A DNA stretch of 12,131 bases from Clostridia bacterium (GTDB taxonomy: Bacteria > Bacillota > Clostridia > Oscillospirales > CAG-272). The stretch lies in NCBI GenBank assembly GCA_017456685.1, contig JAFTIV010000138.1, forward strand, positions 1-12,131, written 5' to 3'. A program made the position numbers and the translations under genes. The notes beneath the pieces were generated by a model, which was not told where the DNA came from, searched no databases, and saw nothing but the letters and a program-made list of their open reading frames with translations. Shown here piece by piece: positions 1-6,693 of this stretch (position 1 is the first letter of the stretch; each line of letters begins with the position of its first letter).

Positions 1-695
1 AGCTTGCCGTTGAGCTCAGGAATTACAAGACCGATAGCCTTTGCAGCGCCTGTTGAGTTAGGAACGATGTTTTGTGCACCAGCACGAGCACGACGAAGGT
101 CACCCTTTCTGTGAGGACCATCAAGAATCATCTGGTCTCCAGTGTAAGCGTGAACGGTTGTCATAATACCGCTCTGGATTGGGAATGCATCGTTAAGAGC
201 CTTTGCCATAGGAGCAAGGCAGTTTGTTGTGCAGGATGCAGCAGAGATGATTTGGTCATCAGCTGTAAGTGTATTCTCGTTTACGCTGAATACGATTGTC
301 TTAAGGTCGTTTCCAGCAGGAGCTGAAATAACTACCTTCTTAGCACCAGCATTGATGTGTGCCATTGACTTTTCCTTTGAGCAGTAGAAGCCTGTGCACT
401 CGAGTACTACATCAACACCAAGCTCGCCCCAAGGACAGTTTGCAGCGTCCTTCTCAGCGTAGATTTTAATTGTCTTTCCGTCAACTGTGATGCTGTTAGC
501 CTCTTCGTCGAATGATACTGTATCAGCAAGAGCATATCTGCCTTGTGCTGTATCATACTTGAGAAGGTGTGCAAGCATCTTTGCGCTTGTAAGATCGATG
601 ATAGCTACTACCTCGTAGCCCTCTGCTCCGAACATCTGTCTAAATGCAAGACGTCCGATACGGCCAAAGCCGTTAATTGCAACTTTAACTGACAT
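1..695 (-). CDS. gap: Type I glyceraldehyde-3-phosphate dehydrogenase, C-terminus cut by window edge
   Basis: This gene encodes the glycolytic enzyme that oxidises glyceraldehyde-3-phosphate to 1,3-bisphosphoglycerate with NAD+ in the cytoplasm. Translation of the minus strand from the ATG at 695-693 gives 231 residues before the window ends; the family is usually about 335-340, so roughly the last 100 are missing. The N-terminus carries the Rossmann motif INGFGRIGR (residues 7-15). An Asp near residue 34 sits where NAD-specific enzymes have theirs. The catalytic motif SAASCTTNC places the nucleophile at Cys154, and the partner His182 lies in [10 protein letters not shown]. The motif [20 protein letters not shown] (201-220) is also typical. 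The start is supported by GGAGGA (703-708 on the complement) 7 nt upstream. The gene is divergent from holB and appears to have its own promoter. Identification is secure; whether it has glycolytic partners downstream is outside the window. Confidence 0.98.
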   Translation of the reverse strand, partial: MSVKVAINGFGRIGRLAFRQMFGAEGYEVVAIIDLTSAKMLAHLLKYDTAQGRYALADTVSFDEEANSITVDGKTIKIYAEKDAANCPWGELGVDVVLECTGFYCSKEKSMAHINAGAKKVVISAPAGNDLKTIVFSVNENTLTADDQIISAASCTTNCLAPMAKALNDAFPIQSGIMTTVHAYTGDQMILDGPHRKGDLRRARAGAQNIVPNSTGAAKAIGLVIPELNGK

Positions 696-729
696 TTTAA
701 AGTCCTCCAAAAAAATTTTAATTTTGTGT

Positions 730-744
730 ATGGAATATTTCCAT
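730..744. promoter_or_regulatory. Inverted repeat in the gap leader, possible operator or hairpin
   Basis: ATGGAA (730-735) and TTCCAT (739-744) form a perfect 6-bp inverted repeat around a 3-bp centre. It lies just downstream of the predicted gap -10 box and upstream of its ribosome site. It could be a repressor operator or a small RNA hairpin. I do not recognise it as a known regulator's box. Confidence 0.3.
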
Positions 745-760
745 TCCCTACCAAGTATAT

Positions 761-789
761 ATTTTATACTATTTTGGGAAAATATTCAA
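761..789 (-). promoter_or_regulatory. Predicted gap promoter
   Basis: On the minus strand, TTGAAT (complement of 784-789) and TAAAAT (complement of 761-766) are separated by 17 bp. This leaves a 5' untranslated leader of about 60 nt before the gap start. It is the best sigma-A-like match in the region, but the DNA is very AT-rich and other -10-like hexamers overlap it, so the exact start of transcription is uncertain. Confidence 0.5.
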
Positions 790-804
790 GACTTTTTTGA
801 AAAA

Positions 805-829
805 TATGCAATTTTTTCACTCTTGCATA
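805..829. promoter_or_regulatory. Inverted repeat between the gap and holB promoters, possible operator
   Basis: TATGCAA (805-811) and TTGCATA (823-829) are perfect 7-bp inverted repeats separated by 11 bp. The element sits upstream of the predicted -35 boxes of both divergent promoters, about 15 bp from the gap one and about 50 bp from the holB one. This is where an activator or shared regulator could bind. No regulator is identified. Confidence 0.3.
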
Positions 830-880
830 AAAACTTGTTCGTTTTTGAGTACGATTAGTAACAAATATTACAAAAATCAT

Positions 881-910
881 TTGACATTATACATTTTAGT
901 ATGCTATACT
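881..910 (+). promoter_or_regulatory. Predicted holB promoter
   Basis: TTGACA (881-886) is followed after 18 bp by TATACT (905-910), with an extended -10 TG at 902-903. It would start transcription about 25 nt upstream of the holB start and would drive at least holB and ricT. Confidence 0.75.
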
Positions 911-943
911 ATATAAAGCGATTATGTAAAGGGGGAAACGAGG

Positions 944-1933
944 TTGGAAATTTTCAAGACGCTTATTGGCAATGACGAGATAAAGAAAACTCTCGGCGCT
1001 TCTGTTGCCACCTCTCGCTTTTCACACGCATACATAATTGAGGGTGCGCCTGGAACGGGCAAGAAAACTATTGCAACGCTTGCCTCTGCTTCAATTTTTT
1101 GCGAGGACGAGCATTCTCGTCCGTGTGGAAAATGCGCCTCGTGCAAAAGGGTTTTTGGCGGATATCACACAGATGTACGCTTCTTTGAGGTGACTAAGGT
1201 TGACCAAATACGCGATATCAAGCAACACCTTTATGACAGCCCTAACGAAAGCGACTACAAGATTTACATTCTTGACCAAGCGCAAAGGATGAATGTAAAG
1301 GCTCAAAACGCGCTTCTTATTTCACTTGAGGAGCCTCCCAAGAATGTTGTATTCTTTTTGCTTACAACCGATGCTGGTGCGCTTCTTGAAACCATTCGCT
1401 CACGCGCTCAAACGCTAAGGACTGAGCTTCTTGATGGCGATATTATTTTTTCTCAGCTTAAGGCTCGCGCTCCTATGGGAATGAGTGAGGAGCGACTTGA
1501 GGAGATTGTTATCGCATCTGGTGGCTCTCTCGGCTATGCTATGGACCTTATGGATTCGGGTAAGGCTGATGCTCTATTTGAGGCGAGGAAAAATGCGCTC
1601 GACATTACTATGTCGGTTATTAAAAACGACACGGATGCGGTTACTCTTCTTATGTCGTACTCATCAATGGCAAGAGAGGATTTGAAGGAGCTTTTATCGC
1701 TTTGTCTTACTGTGATTGGCGACTTAATTCTTTTGAAGAAGGACAAGAGTGCGCCCCTGCGCTTCTTTACCTCAAGAGATGATGCGATAGCGATTGCTCA
1801 GCGCTACAATTTGCCAAGGCTTATTTCATGCTATGATGCGCTTCTTGTTGCTATTAGCGACTTAAATATGAATTCAAATACAGCACTTACGCTGATGTCA
1901 ATACTAATAAATTCTAAAAAGAAAGGTAATTAA
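944..1933 (+). CDS. holB: DNA polymerase III delta' subunit (clamp loader)
   Basis: This is the delta' subunit of the clamp-loader complex, which with DnaX and delta opens the beta sliding clamp onto DNA. The 329 residues begin with an AAA+ module. They contain a Walker A motif GAPGTGKK (34-41), a zinc-binding set C53, C61, C64 and C67, a Walker B-like segment IYILDQAQRM (107-116), and SRAQ (153-156). SRAQ corresponds to the SRC arginine motif, with the arginine kept (R154) and the cysteine replaced by alanine. The length is normal for the family. The start is TTG at 944: the conserved EIFKTLIGN begins directly after it, a GGGGG ribosome site (931-935) lies 8 nt upstream, and no in-frame ATG fits. 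The gene is followed 1 nt later by ricT, the same order as holB-yaaT in Bacillus. The DnaX paralogue is the main alternative, but the length and synteny favour HolB. Confidence 0.93.
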   Translation: MEIFKTLIGNDEIKKTLGASVATSRFSHAYIIEGAPGTGKKTIATLASASIFCEDEHSRPCGKCASCKRVFGGYHTDVRFFEVTKVDQIRDIKQHLYDSPNESDYKIYILDQAQRMNVKAQNALLISLEEPPKNVVFFLLTTDAGALLETIRSRAQTLRTELLDGDIIFSQLKARAPMGMSEERLEEIVIASGGSLGYAMDLMDSGKADALFEARKNALDITMSVIKNDTDAVTLLMSYSSMAREDLKELLSLCLTVIGDLILLKKDKSAPLRFFTSRDDAIAIAQRYNLPRLISCYDALLVAISDLNMNSNTALTLMSILINSKKKGN

Positions 1934-1934
1934 A

Positions 1935-2825
1935 ATGCCAAACGAGAATATTATAGATAACACAGCTCCCGAGCAAATTGAGGTTATTGGTATTTGCTTT
2001 AAGGACGGGGGCAAAACATATTACTTTGCGCCAAATGGCAATGTGGCAAAATCAACCGATTATGCTATTGTTGAAACGGCGCGCGGTATTGAGTTCGGTA
2101 GAGTTTGCGCGCCTAACAAGCTCGTTTCCTCAAGGGATGTTGTTCCGCCACTCAAGCCTGTTATTAGAATTGCTACTCCTGCGGACATTAAGACCCGCGA
2201 GAGCATAAAAAAGAAGGAAGCTGAGGCTATGAGGACCTGTCAGCAGAAGGTTAGCGCTCACGAGCTTGAGATGAAGCTTATCGAGGCTGAGTACACCTTT
2301 GACATGTCGAAGCTTACCTTTTACTTTACCGCTGACGGACGAATTGATTTCCGCGAGCTTGTTAAGGACCTTGCCTCGACCTTTAAGACAAGAATTGAGC
2401 TAAGGCAGATAGGAATTCGTGACGAAACAAAGTTTATGGGTGGCCTTGGCGTTTGTGGTCGCCAGTTCTGCTGTTCGTCGTTTTTGCCAGATTTTGTTCA
2501 GGTTTCCATTAAGATGGCTAAGGAGCAAAATTTGTCGCTTAATTCGGCTAAAATTTCGGGTGCTTGCGGAAGGCTTATGTGCTGTCTTAGATACGAGCAC
2601 GAGGCTTACCAAGAGGAGATTAGGCTCACTCCCCCTGTTGATTCGACAGTAAAAACAGTCGATGGTGTGGGAACAGTTGTCGAAATTAGTCCTATAAAGG
2701 GAACTATTAAGGTTTCTATCAACGAAAGCATAAAAACCTATCACAGAGATGATGTAACGGTTATTGCTGGTCCTAAGTCGAAAAAGAACGAAAAATCATC
2801 AAATGATGATAATGATGACAAATAA
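1935..2825 (+). CDS. ricT: PSP1-domain protein RicT (YaaT family)
   Basis: This 296-residue protein belongs to the YaaT/RicT family. In Bacillus subtilis RicT acts with RicA and RicF in a complex that binds [4Fe-4S] clusters and promotes RNase Y-dependent mRNA maturation, and it affects sporulation, competence and biofilm formation. The family core is plain: GRIDFRELVKDLA (135-147), then KFMGGLGVCGRQFCCSSFLP (166-185) and SGACGRLMCCLRYEHE (208-223). The conserved cysteines C174, C179, C180, C211, C216 and C217 are present and would supply cluster ligands. The C-terminal tail (about 281-296) is Lys, Ser and Asp rich and probably disordered. The ATG at 1935 follows an AAAGG ribosome site (1922-1926) and starts 1 nt after holB, so translation is probably coupled. 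No ricA or ricF is in the window. The function in this organism is inferred from the family. Confidence 0.92.
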   Translation: MPNENIIDNTAPEQIEVIGICFKDGGKTYYFAPNGNVAKSTDYAIVETARGIEFGRVCAPNKLVSSRDVVPPLKPVIRIATPADIKTRESIKKKEAEAMRTCQQKVSAHELEMKLIEAEYTFDMSKLTFYFTADGRIDFRELVKDLASTFKTRIELRQIGIRDETKFMGGLGVCGRQFCCSSFLPDFVQVSIKMAKEQNLSLNSAKISGACGRLMCCLRYEHEAYQEEIRLTPPVDSTVKTVDGVGTVVEISPIKGTIKVSINESIKTYHRDDVTVIAGPKSKKNEKSSNDDNDDK

Positions 2826-2839
2826 TTTCGAAAATTATA

Positions 2840-2867
2840 TTGACAAATAAAATTTTTGTGATACAAT
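2840..2867 (+). promoter_or_regulatory. Predicted ferredoxin promoter
   Basis: TTGACA (2840-2845) and TACAAT (2862-2867) are 16 bp apart, with an extended -10 TG at 2859-2860. It lies just after the ricT stop. The ferredoxin could thus be transcribed independently of, and more strongly than, holB-ricT. Confidence 0.7.
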
Positions 2868-2898
2868 TAAATTACAAATCTTACGGAGGTATTTGAAA

Positions 2899-3066
2899 AT
2901 GGCTTACAAAATTACAGATGCTTGCATCGCTTGTGGCAACTGCGCTGCAAACTGTCCCTGCGAGTGCATTTCCGAGGGTGATATCTATGTAATCGACGCT
3001 GACGCTTGCGCTTCTTGCGGAGCTTGCGCTGAAAACTGCCCTGTTGAAGCTATCGTTGAGGAATAA
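2899..3066 (+). CDS. Clostridial-type 2[4Fe-4S] ferredoxin
   Basis: This small gene encodes a 55-residue low-potential electron carrier of the bacterial 2[4Fe-4S] class. Two complete cluster motifs are visible: C9-x2-C12-x2-C15-x3-C19-P and C37-x2-C40-x2-C43-x3-C47-P. They are related by the usual pseudo-twofold repeat, and the length is typical of clostridial ferredoxins. Two further cysteines, C21 and C23, directly follow the first motif (CPCEC) where Val and Ala are common. The ATG is preceded by GGAGG (2885-2889) with a 9-nt gap. It has its own predicted promoter and is followed by a hairpin before the trmN6-like gene. Its position directly after ricT, whose family binds Fe-S clusters, is suggestive but does not prove a shared role. 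General partners such as hydrogenase or pyruvate:ferredoxin oxidoreductase are possible and not visible here. Confidence 0.96.
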   Translation: MAYKITDACIACGNCAANCPCECISEGDIYVIDADACASCGACAENCPVEAIVEE

Positions 3067-3080
3067 TTACATTCACATAA

Positions 3081-3117
3081 ACAACCTAACGGAGTCCTCG
3101 TGGCTCCGTTGTTGTTT
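3081..3117 (+). terminator. Hairpin after the ferredoxin gene, weak terminator or attenuator
   Basis: AACGGAG (3088-3094) pairs with CTCCGTT (3104-3110). An outer ACAAC/GTTGT helix (3081-3085 with 3111-3115) can extend it across a 2-nt bulge. The downstream T run is short and broken (TTT, then ACAGGAGG), so termination is probably partial. The ribosome site of the next gene starts 3 nt after the hairpin. Confidence 0.5.
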
Positions 3118-3131
3118 ACAGGAGGTAGGCT

Positions 3132-3875
3132 ATGATGCTTAAGGAAAACGAGAGAATTAACAAGATAAACGAAAATCTTAGCCTCATTGAGAAGGAAAAC
3201 GGTTTGACCTTTGGAACGGACGCGTATCTTTTATCGGCTATGCTTCCAAGGCGCTCTAAGCTTGTTGGTGTTGAGCTTGGCTCGGGCACGGGTGTTATTT
3301 CTCTGCTCGCGCTTGCCAAGGGAAAATGCAAGCACATTTACGGCATTGAGGTTCAAGAGGATTTTTGTGAGCTAAGCAAGAGAAACGCGAGCCTTAATGG
3401 ACGTGAGGACAAGCTTAGCATAATAAATAAAAATGTAAAGGATGTTCGCATCTTAGACACACAGGGCGAGGTGGATGTTGTTTTTTCAACTCCGCCATAT
3501 ATGACAGTTGGCTCGGGAAAGGCGAATGAGTATGAGGAAAAGAATATCGCAAGGCACGAGGTGTGTGGCGATATTGGAGATTTTTGCGCGTGCGCCAAGA
3601 GGCTTTTGAAGCACGGGGGTAACTTTTATGTGGTTTATCGTCCTGATAGGCTTGCCGACCTCATTTATGCGCTTAAAAGCAACAATTTAGAGCCTAAAAG
3701 GCTTTCACTTATATACCCAAATTCGAGCACTGCCCCTTGTCTTTTATTGATTTGTGCCAAGCTTGGTGCAAAAAGCGGAATGGTGATGGGCGAGCCGATA
3801 TTTATTTACAAGGACGGCACTACGGAATATACAGAGCAATATGCGGGCATTTACGAAAAATGCGAATTGGAGTAA
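3132..3875 (+). CDS. trmN6: tRNA1(Val) (adenine-37-N6)-methyltransferase-like protein (YabB family)
   Basis: This is a class I SAM-dependent methyltransferase of the TrmN6/YabB family, which N6-methylates adenine 37 of tRNA1(Val). The 247 residues match the family length. After the family N-terminus FGTDAYLLSAM (27-37) comes the SAM-binding motif VELGSGTGVISLL (47-59), then an acidic motif II GIEVQ (71-75). The catalytic motif IV reads STPPYM (119-124), where N6-adenine methyltransferases normally have NPPY, so the Asn is a Thr here. Synteny supports the call: yabB lies between yaaT-yabA and yabC in Bacillus. The ribosome site AGGAGG (3120-3125) allows ATG at 3132 or the adjacent ATG at 3135. 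The gene is 3 nt before rsmI, so the two are co-expressed. I see no promoter between it and the ferredoxin. Substrate identity is inferred, and the motif IV change leaves activity open. Confidence 0.88.
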   Translation: MMLKENERINKINENLSLIEKENGLTFGTDAYLLSAMLPRRSKLVGVELGSGTGVISLLALAKGKCKHIYGIEVQEDFCELSKRNASLNGREDKLSIINKNVKDVRILDTQGEVDVVFSTPPYMTVGSGKANEYEEKNIARHEVCGDIGDFCACAKRLLKHGGNFYVVYRPDRLADLIYALKSNNLEPKRLSLIYPNSSTAPCLLLICAKLGAKSGMVMGEPIFIYKDGTTEYTEQYAGIYEKCELE

Positions 3876-3878
3876 ACT

Positions 3879-4748
3879 ATGGACAAATGCTTTAATGAGG
3901 GCAAAAACGCGACACTTGGTGGGGTTTTATACCTTGTTGCGACGCCTATTGGAAATCTTGCTGACATTTCACAGCGCGCGCTAAAGGTGCTTAGCGAGGT
4001 TGATTTTGTCGCGGCAGAGGACACAAGAAATACAGGCAAGCTTCTTTCGTGCTATGGCATTTCCAAGCCTATGGTTAGCTATTTTGAGCATAACAAGCGC
4101 GAGCGCGGTGAGCAGATTATTGAAAGGCTCAAGGCTGGCGAGAGCTGTGCGCTTGTGACTGATGCGGGCACTCCTGCAATTAGCGACCCTGGCGAGGACC
4201 TTGTTAGGCTTTGCGCGGAGAATGATGTTGTTGTAACCTCTATTCCAGGCTGTTCAGCTGTTGTTAATGCGCTTGCGTTGTCTGCTCTATCTACTGTTAA
4301 GTTTTGCTTTGAGGGCTTTTTGAGCGCTAACAAAAGCGAGCGAATTGCGCGTCTAAACGAGATAAAGGGCGACACGCGTACCACTATTTTCTATGAAGCG
4401 CCACACAAGCTAAAGCGCACACTGGGTGACCTTTTTGAGGTGCTTGGGGACAGAAAAATTTCTCTTTGCAGAGAGCTTACAAAGCTTAACGAGCAGATTT
4501 TAAGAACTACTCTTTCGGGGGCTATTTCGTATTACGAGAAAAACGAGCCTCGCGGTGAGTTTGTTCTCGTTGTCGAGGGTGCAAGTGAGGCTCAAAGCAT
4601 CGCTGAGGCATTTTGGGCAGATATGAGCATCGAGGAGCACGTTGAGCATTATATCGCCTTGGGGCAAAAGAAAATGGATGCAATCAAGTCCGTTGCCAAG
4701 GACCGTGGCGTTGCTAAAAATGAAATTTATAAGATTGTGAATACTTAA
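3879..4748 (+). CDS. rsmI: 16S rRNA (cytidine-1402-2'-O)-methyltransferase RsmI
   Basis: RsmI adds the 2'-O-methyl group to C1402 in the decoding centre of 16S rRNA and belongs to the tetrapyrrole-methylase (SPOUT-unlike, class III) fold family. The 289 residues show the diagnostic blocks LYLVATPIGNLADISQRAL (17-35), AAEDTRNTGKLL (45-56), LVTDAGTPAISDPGEDLV (92-109) and IPGCSAVVNAL (122-132). A later FYEAPHKL block and a terminal GEFVLVVEG follow. The ATG at 3879 has GGAG (3869-3872) 6 nt upstream and lies 3 nt after the trmN6-like stop. The order trmN6-rsmI equals yabB-yabC in Bacillus. The first 15 residues or so precede the conserved core, as in some other Firmicute homologues. A strong terminator follows directly, so this is the last gene of its transcript. 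Confidence 0.96.
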   Translation: MDKCFNEGKNATLGGVLYLVATPIGNLADISQRALKVLSEVDFVAAEDTRNTGKLLSCYGISKPMVSYFEHNKRERGEQIIERLKAGESCALVTDAGTPAISDPGEDLVRLCAENDVVVTSIPGCSAVVNALALSALSTVKFCFEGFLSANKSERIARLNEIKGDTRTTIFYEAPHKLKRTLGDLFEVLGDRKISLCRELTKLNEQILRTTLSGAISYYEKNEPRGEFVLVVEGASEAQSIAEAFWADMSIEEHVEHYIALGQKKMDAIKSVAKDRGVAKNEIYKIVNT

Positions 4749-4752
4749 AAGT

Positions 4753-4779
4753 AGCAGACCATTTGGTCTGCTCTTTTTT
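4753..4779 (+). terminator. Rho-independent terminator after rsmI
   Basis: AGCAGACC (4753-4760) pairs perfectly with GGTCTGCT (4765-4772) over an ATTT loop. A C and six T residues (4774-4779) follow. It starts 4 nt after the rsmI stop codon and isolates the upstream operon from the LRR gene. Confidence 0.93.
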
Positions 4780-4787
4780 ACAAATAA

Positions 4788-4816
4788 TTGACACGCGCGA
4801 AAAAGTGTGGTATAAT
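4788..4816 (+). promoter_or_regulatory. Strong predicted promoter of the LRR lipoprotein gene
   Basis: TTGACA (4788-4793) and TATAAT (4811-4816) are exactly 17 bp apart, and an extended -10 TG sits at 4808-4809. This is a full sigma-A consensus, the best in the window. It starts within 10 bp of the preceding terminator and gives a leader of about 35 nt. Confidence 0.9.
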
Positions 4817-4858
4817 TTTCTTATATTGATTTTGAAAATCATTCAAGGAGGAAAGATA

Positions 4859-6685
4859 ATGAAGAAAATCTTAATTTTAGCACTTGCTCTGCTCTTTTGC
4901 TTTTTGTCGATAGCACTTACTGCTTGTAGAAATGAAAAGGAAGAATCGAGTGAGAGCGAAAAAGAAAGTTCCTCAAGCGAGGAGCCATCATCAAGCACTA
5001 ATGATAGTTCAAGTGGTTCAAGCGATGAGAGTTCATCAAATCTAGAGGAACCACATACTCACCAATACGGTGAATGGCAGACAATAACTGAAGCGACCTG
5101 TGCTGTAAATGGGCTTAAAAGGAAGTTTTGCTCCTGTGGTGATTATGTAGATGGGGAAATTCCTGTTTCACATAAATATCAAAACGGCAAATGTAGTCGT
5201 TGTAGCATCGCTCAGCCCGAAAGTCAAGGTCTTAAATTTGTGCTTGACAAGGAAACTGACACATATATAGTAACAGGCATTGGCACTTGTACCGACGAAA
5301 GCCTTGTAATTCCAAGCACATATGAAAACAAGCCTGTAACCTCGATAGGAGAAGAGGCGTTCTATGGTTGCACCTCGCTTACAAGTGTAACAATTCCGAA
5401 TAGCGTAACCTCGATAGGGGAAGAGGCATTCGAGGATTGTACCTCTCTCAAAAGTATGATAATTGGAAGTAATGTAACCTCGATAGGAAAAGAGGCATTC
5501 AGTAATTGCTATAAGCTTGTAGAGGTATATAATCTATCTTCGCTTAATATAACCAAAGGTTCTAGCAAGAATGGACTTGCAGGCTATTATGCAAAGGCAA
5601 TCCATACCTTGCTTAATGAGTCAAGCATACTTGAAATAACAAGCGACGGATATGTTTTTGCATATGTAAGTGATAGCGAAATATATCTTGTCGATTATAT
5701 AGGCAATGCTACAAAGCTTACATTGCCTAATGGATATAAGAGCAACAATTACAGTATATACAAGTATGCATTCTATTATTGTGATGATATAACGAAAGTA
5801 ACAATACCAAATAGTGTAACCTCGATTGCAAGCTATGCGTTCCTTGGTTGTGACTCGCTTGCAAGCATTACAATTCCAAATAGCATAACCTCGATTGGAA
5901 TAGAGGCTTTCAAGGATTGTATCTCACTTACGGACGTAACTATTGAAAATGGCGTAACCGAAATAGGATACCAAGCGTTCTACAATTGCGACTCGCTTGC
6001 AAGCATTACAATTCCAAATAGCGTAACCGAAATAGGATACGGAGCGTTCTGCCATTGCCCCTCTCTTACAAGCGTAACAATTGGGGACAGTGTAACCTCA
6101 ATAGGAGATTATGCGTTCTTTGATTGCGACTCGCTTATAAGCATTATAGTAGATGAGGGCAACACAACCTATAAAAGCGTTGATGGCAACTTGTATTCAA
6201 AGGACGGAAAAATACTTATTCAATATGCGAATGGCAAAAATGATACCTCTTTCAAAATCCCAAATAGCGTAACCGAAATAGGAATGTGTGCGTTTTATAA
6301 TTGCGACTCGCTTACAAGCGTAACTATTGAAAATGGCGTAACCTCGATAGGAACCTCTGCGTTCAATGATTGCGACTCGCTTGCAAGCATTACAATTCCA
6401 AATAGCGTAACCGAAATAGAAGTCTCTGCGTTTAGGGATTGTATTTCACTTACAAGCATTACAATTCCAAATAGCGTAACCTCGATTGGAATAGAGGCGT
6501 TCTATGGTTGCGATTCACTTAAAAGTGTAATTTTTGAAAATCCACATGGTTGGTGGTATTCATCAAGCCAGAACGCATCAAGTGGAGCTACCGCAATCAA
6601 TTCAATGGATTTGTCAAGAGCCTTATTCGCGGCAGGACTTTTAAATGGCACATACCATAACTCTTATTGGGGACGCAATAAATAA
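4859..6685 (+). CDS. BspA-type leucine-rich-repeat lipoprotein
   Basis: This encodes a 608-residue predicted surface lipoprotein. A Lys-Lys start, a hydrophobic stretch and the lipobox LTAC give a lipidated Cys23. A Ser/Glu-rich linker (about 24-64) follows, of the kind that spans the cell wall. Next is a small Cys/His module (65-115: HTH at 66-68; C81, C91, C93, C112, C115), a pattern common in Firmicute surface proteins and possibly metal-binding. Residues 151 to about 558 hold about 13 LRR_5/BspA repeats of 23 residues with consensus IPNSVTSIGxxAFxxCxSLxSVT, interrupted by two non-repeat inserts. The tail contains GWWYSSSQNASSG and ends in YWGRNK. ATG 4859 has AAGGAGG (4845-4851) 7 nt upstream; in-frame codons further up lie in the promoter and terminator and are not used. 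Homologues are linked to adhesion, but the ligand is unknown. The gene is monocistronic. Confidence 0.93.
   Translation: MKKILILALALLFCFLSIALTACRNEKEESSESEKESSSSEEPSSSTNDSSSGSSDESSSNLEEPHTHQYGEWQTITEATCAVNGLKRKFCSCGDYVDGEIPVSHKYQNGKCSRCSIAQPESQGLKFVLDKETDTYIVTGIGTCTDESLVIPSTYENKPVTSIGEEAFYGCTSLTSVTIPNSVTSIGEEAFEDCTSLKSMIIGSNVTSIGKEAFSNCYKLVEVYNLSSLNITKGSSKNGLAGYYAKAIHTLLNESSILEITSDGYVFAYVSDSEIYLVDYIGNATKLTLPNGYKSNNYSIYKYAFYYCDDITKVTIPNSVTSIASYAFLGCDSLASITIPNSITSIGIEAFKDCISLTDVTIENGVTEIGYQAFYNCDSLASITIPNSVTEIGYGAFCHCPSLTSVTIGDSVTSIGDYAFFDCDSLISIIVDEGNTTYKSVDGNLYSKDGKILIQYANGKNDTSFKIPNSVTEIGMCAFYNCDSLTSVTIENGVTSIGTSAFNDCDSLASITIPNSVTEIEVSAFRDCISLTSITIPNSVTSIGIEAFYGCDSLKSVIFENPHGWWYSSSQNASSGATAINSMDLSRALFAAGLLNGTYHNSYWGRNK
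5309..6535 (+). repeat. Tandem 69-bp coding repeats of the LRR region
   Basis: The 23-residue protein repeats are also conserved at the DNA level. A 51-bp segment at 5985-6035 recurs without mismatch at 6369-6419. Shorter exact copies of the core attccaaatagcgtaacc occur several times (for example near 6011, 6395 and 6464). Such near-identity suggests recent duplication or gene conversion within the gene. Confidence 0.85.
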
Positions 6686-6693
6686 TTTGAAGC

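Noticed and set aside
72..326. 84-codon plus-strand frame at the left edge
   Set aside because: It is antisense to gap, whose full N-terminal and catalytic motifs are read on the other strand.
2400..2744. 114-codon open frame on the minus strand opposite ricT
   Set aside because: Antisense to the conserved cysteine-rich core of RicT; no ribosome site or domain.
3851..3882. Possible fusion of the trmN6-like gene and rsmI
   Set aside because: A clear TAA at 3873-3875 ends the first gene and the second has its own GGAG site; they are adjacent but separate.
4763..4858. Longer N-terminus for the LRR lipoprotein from an upstream in-frame start
   Set aside because: The extension would run through the rsmI terminator and the promoter -35/-10 boxes; ATG 4859 has a perfect ribosome site and opens a lipoprotein signal peptide.
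5309..6535. Regular repeats that could be a CRISPR array or minisatellite
   Set aside because: The period is 69 bp in an open reading frame, spacers are not unique non-coding DNA, and every repeat encodes an LRR_5 unit.
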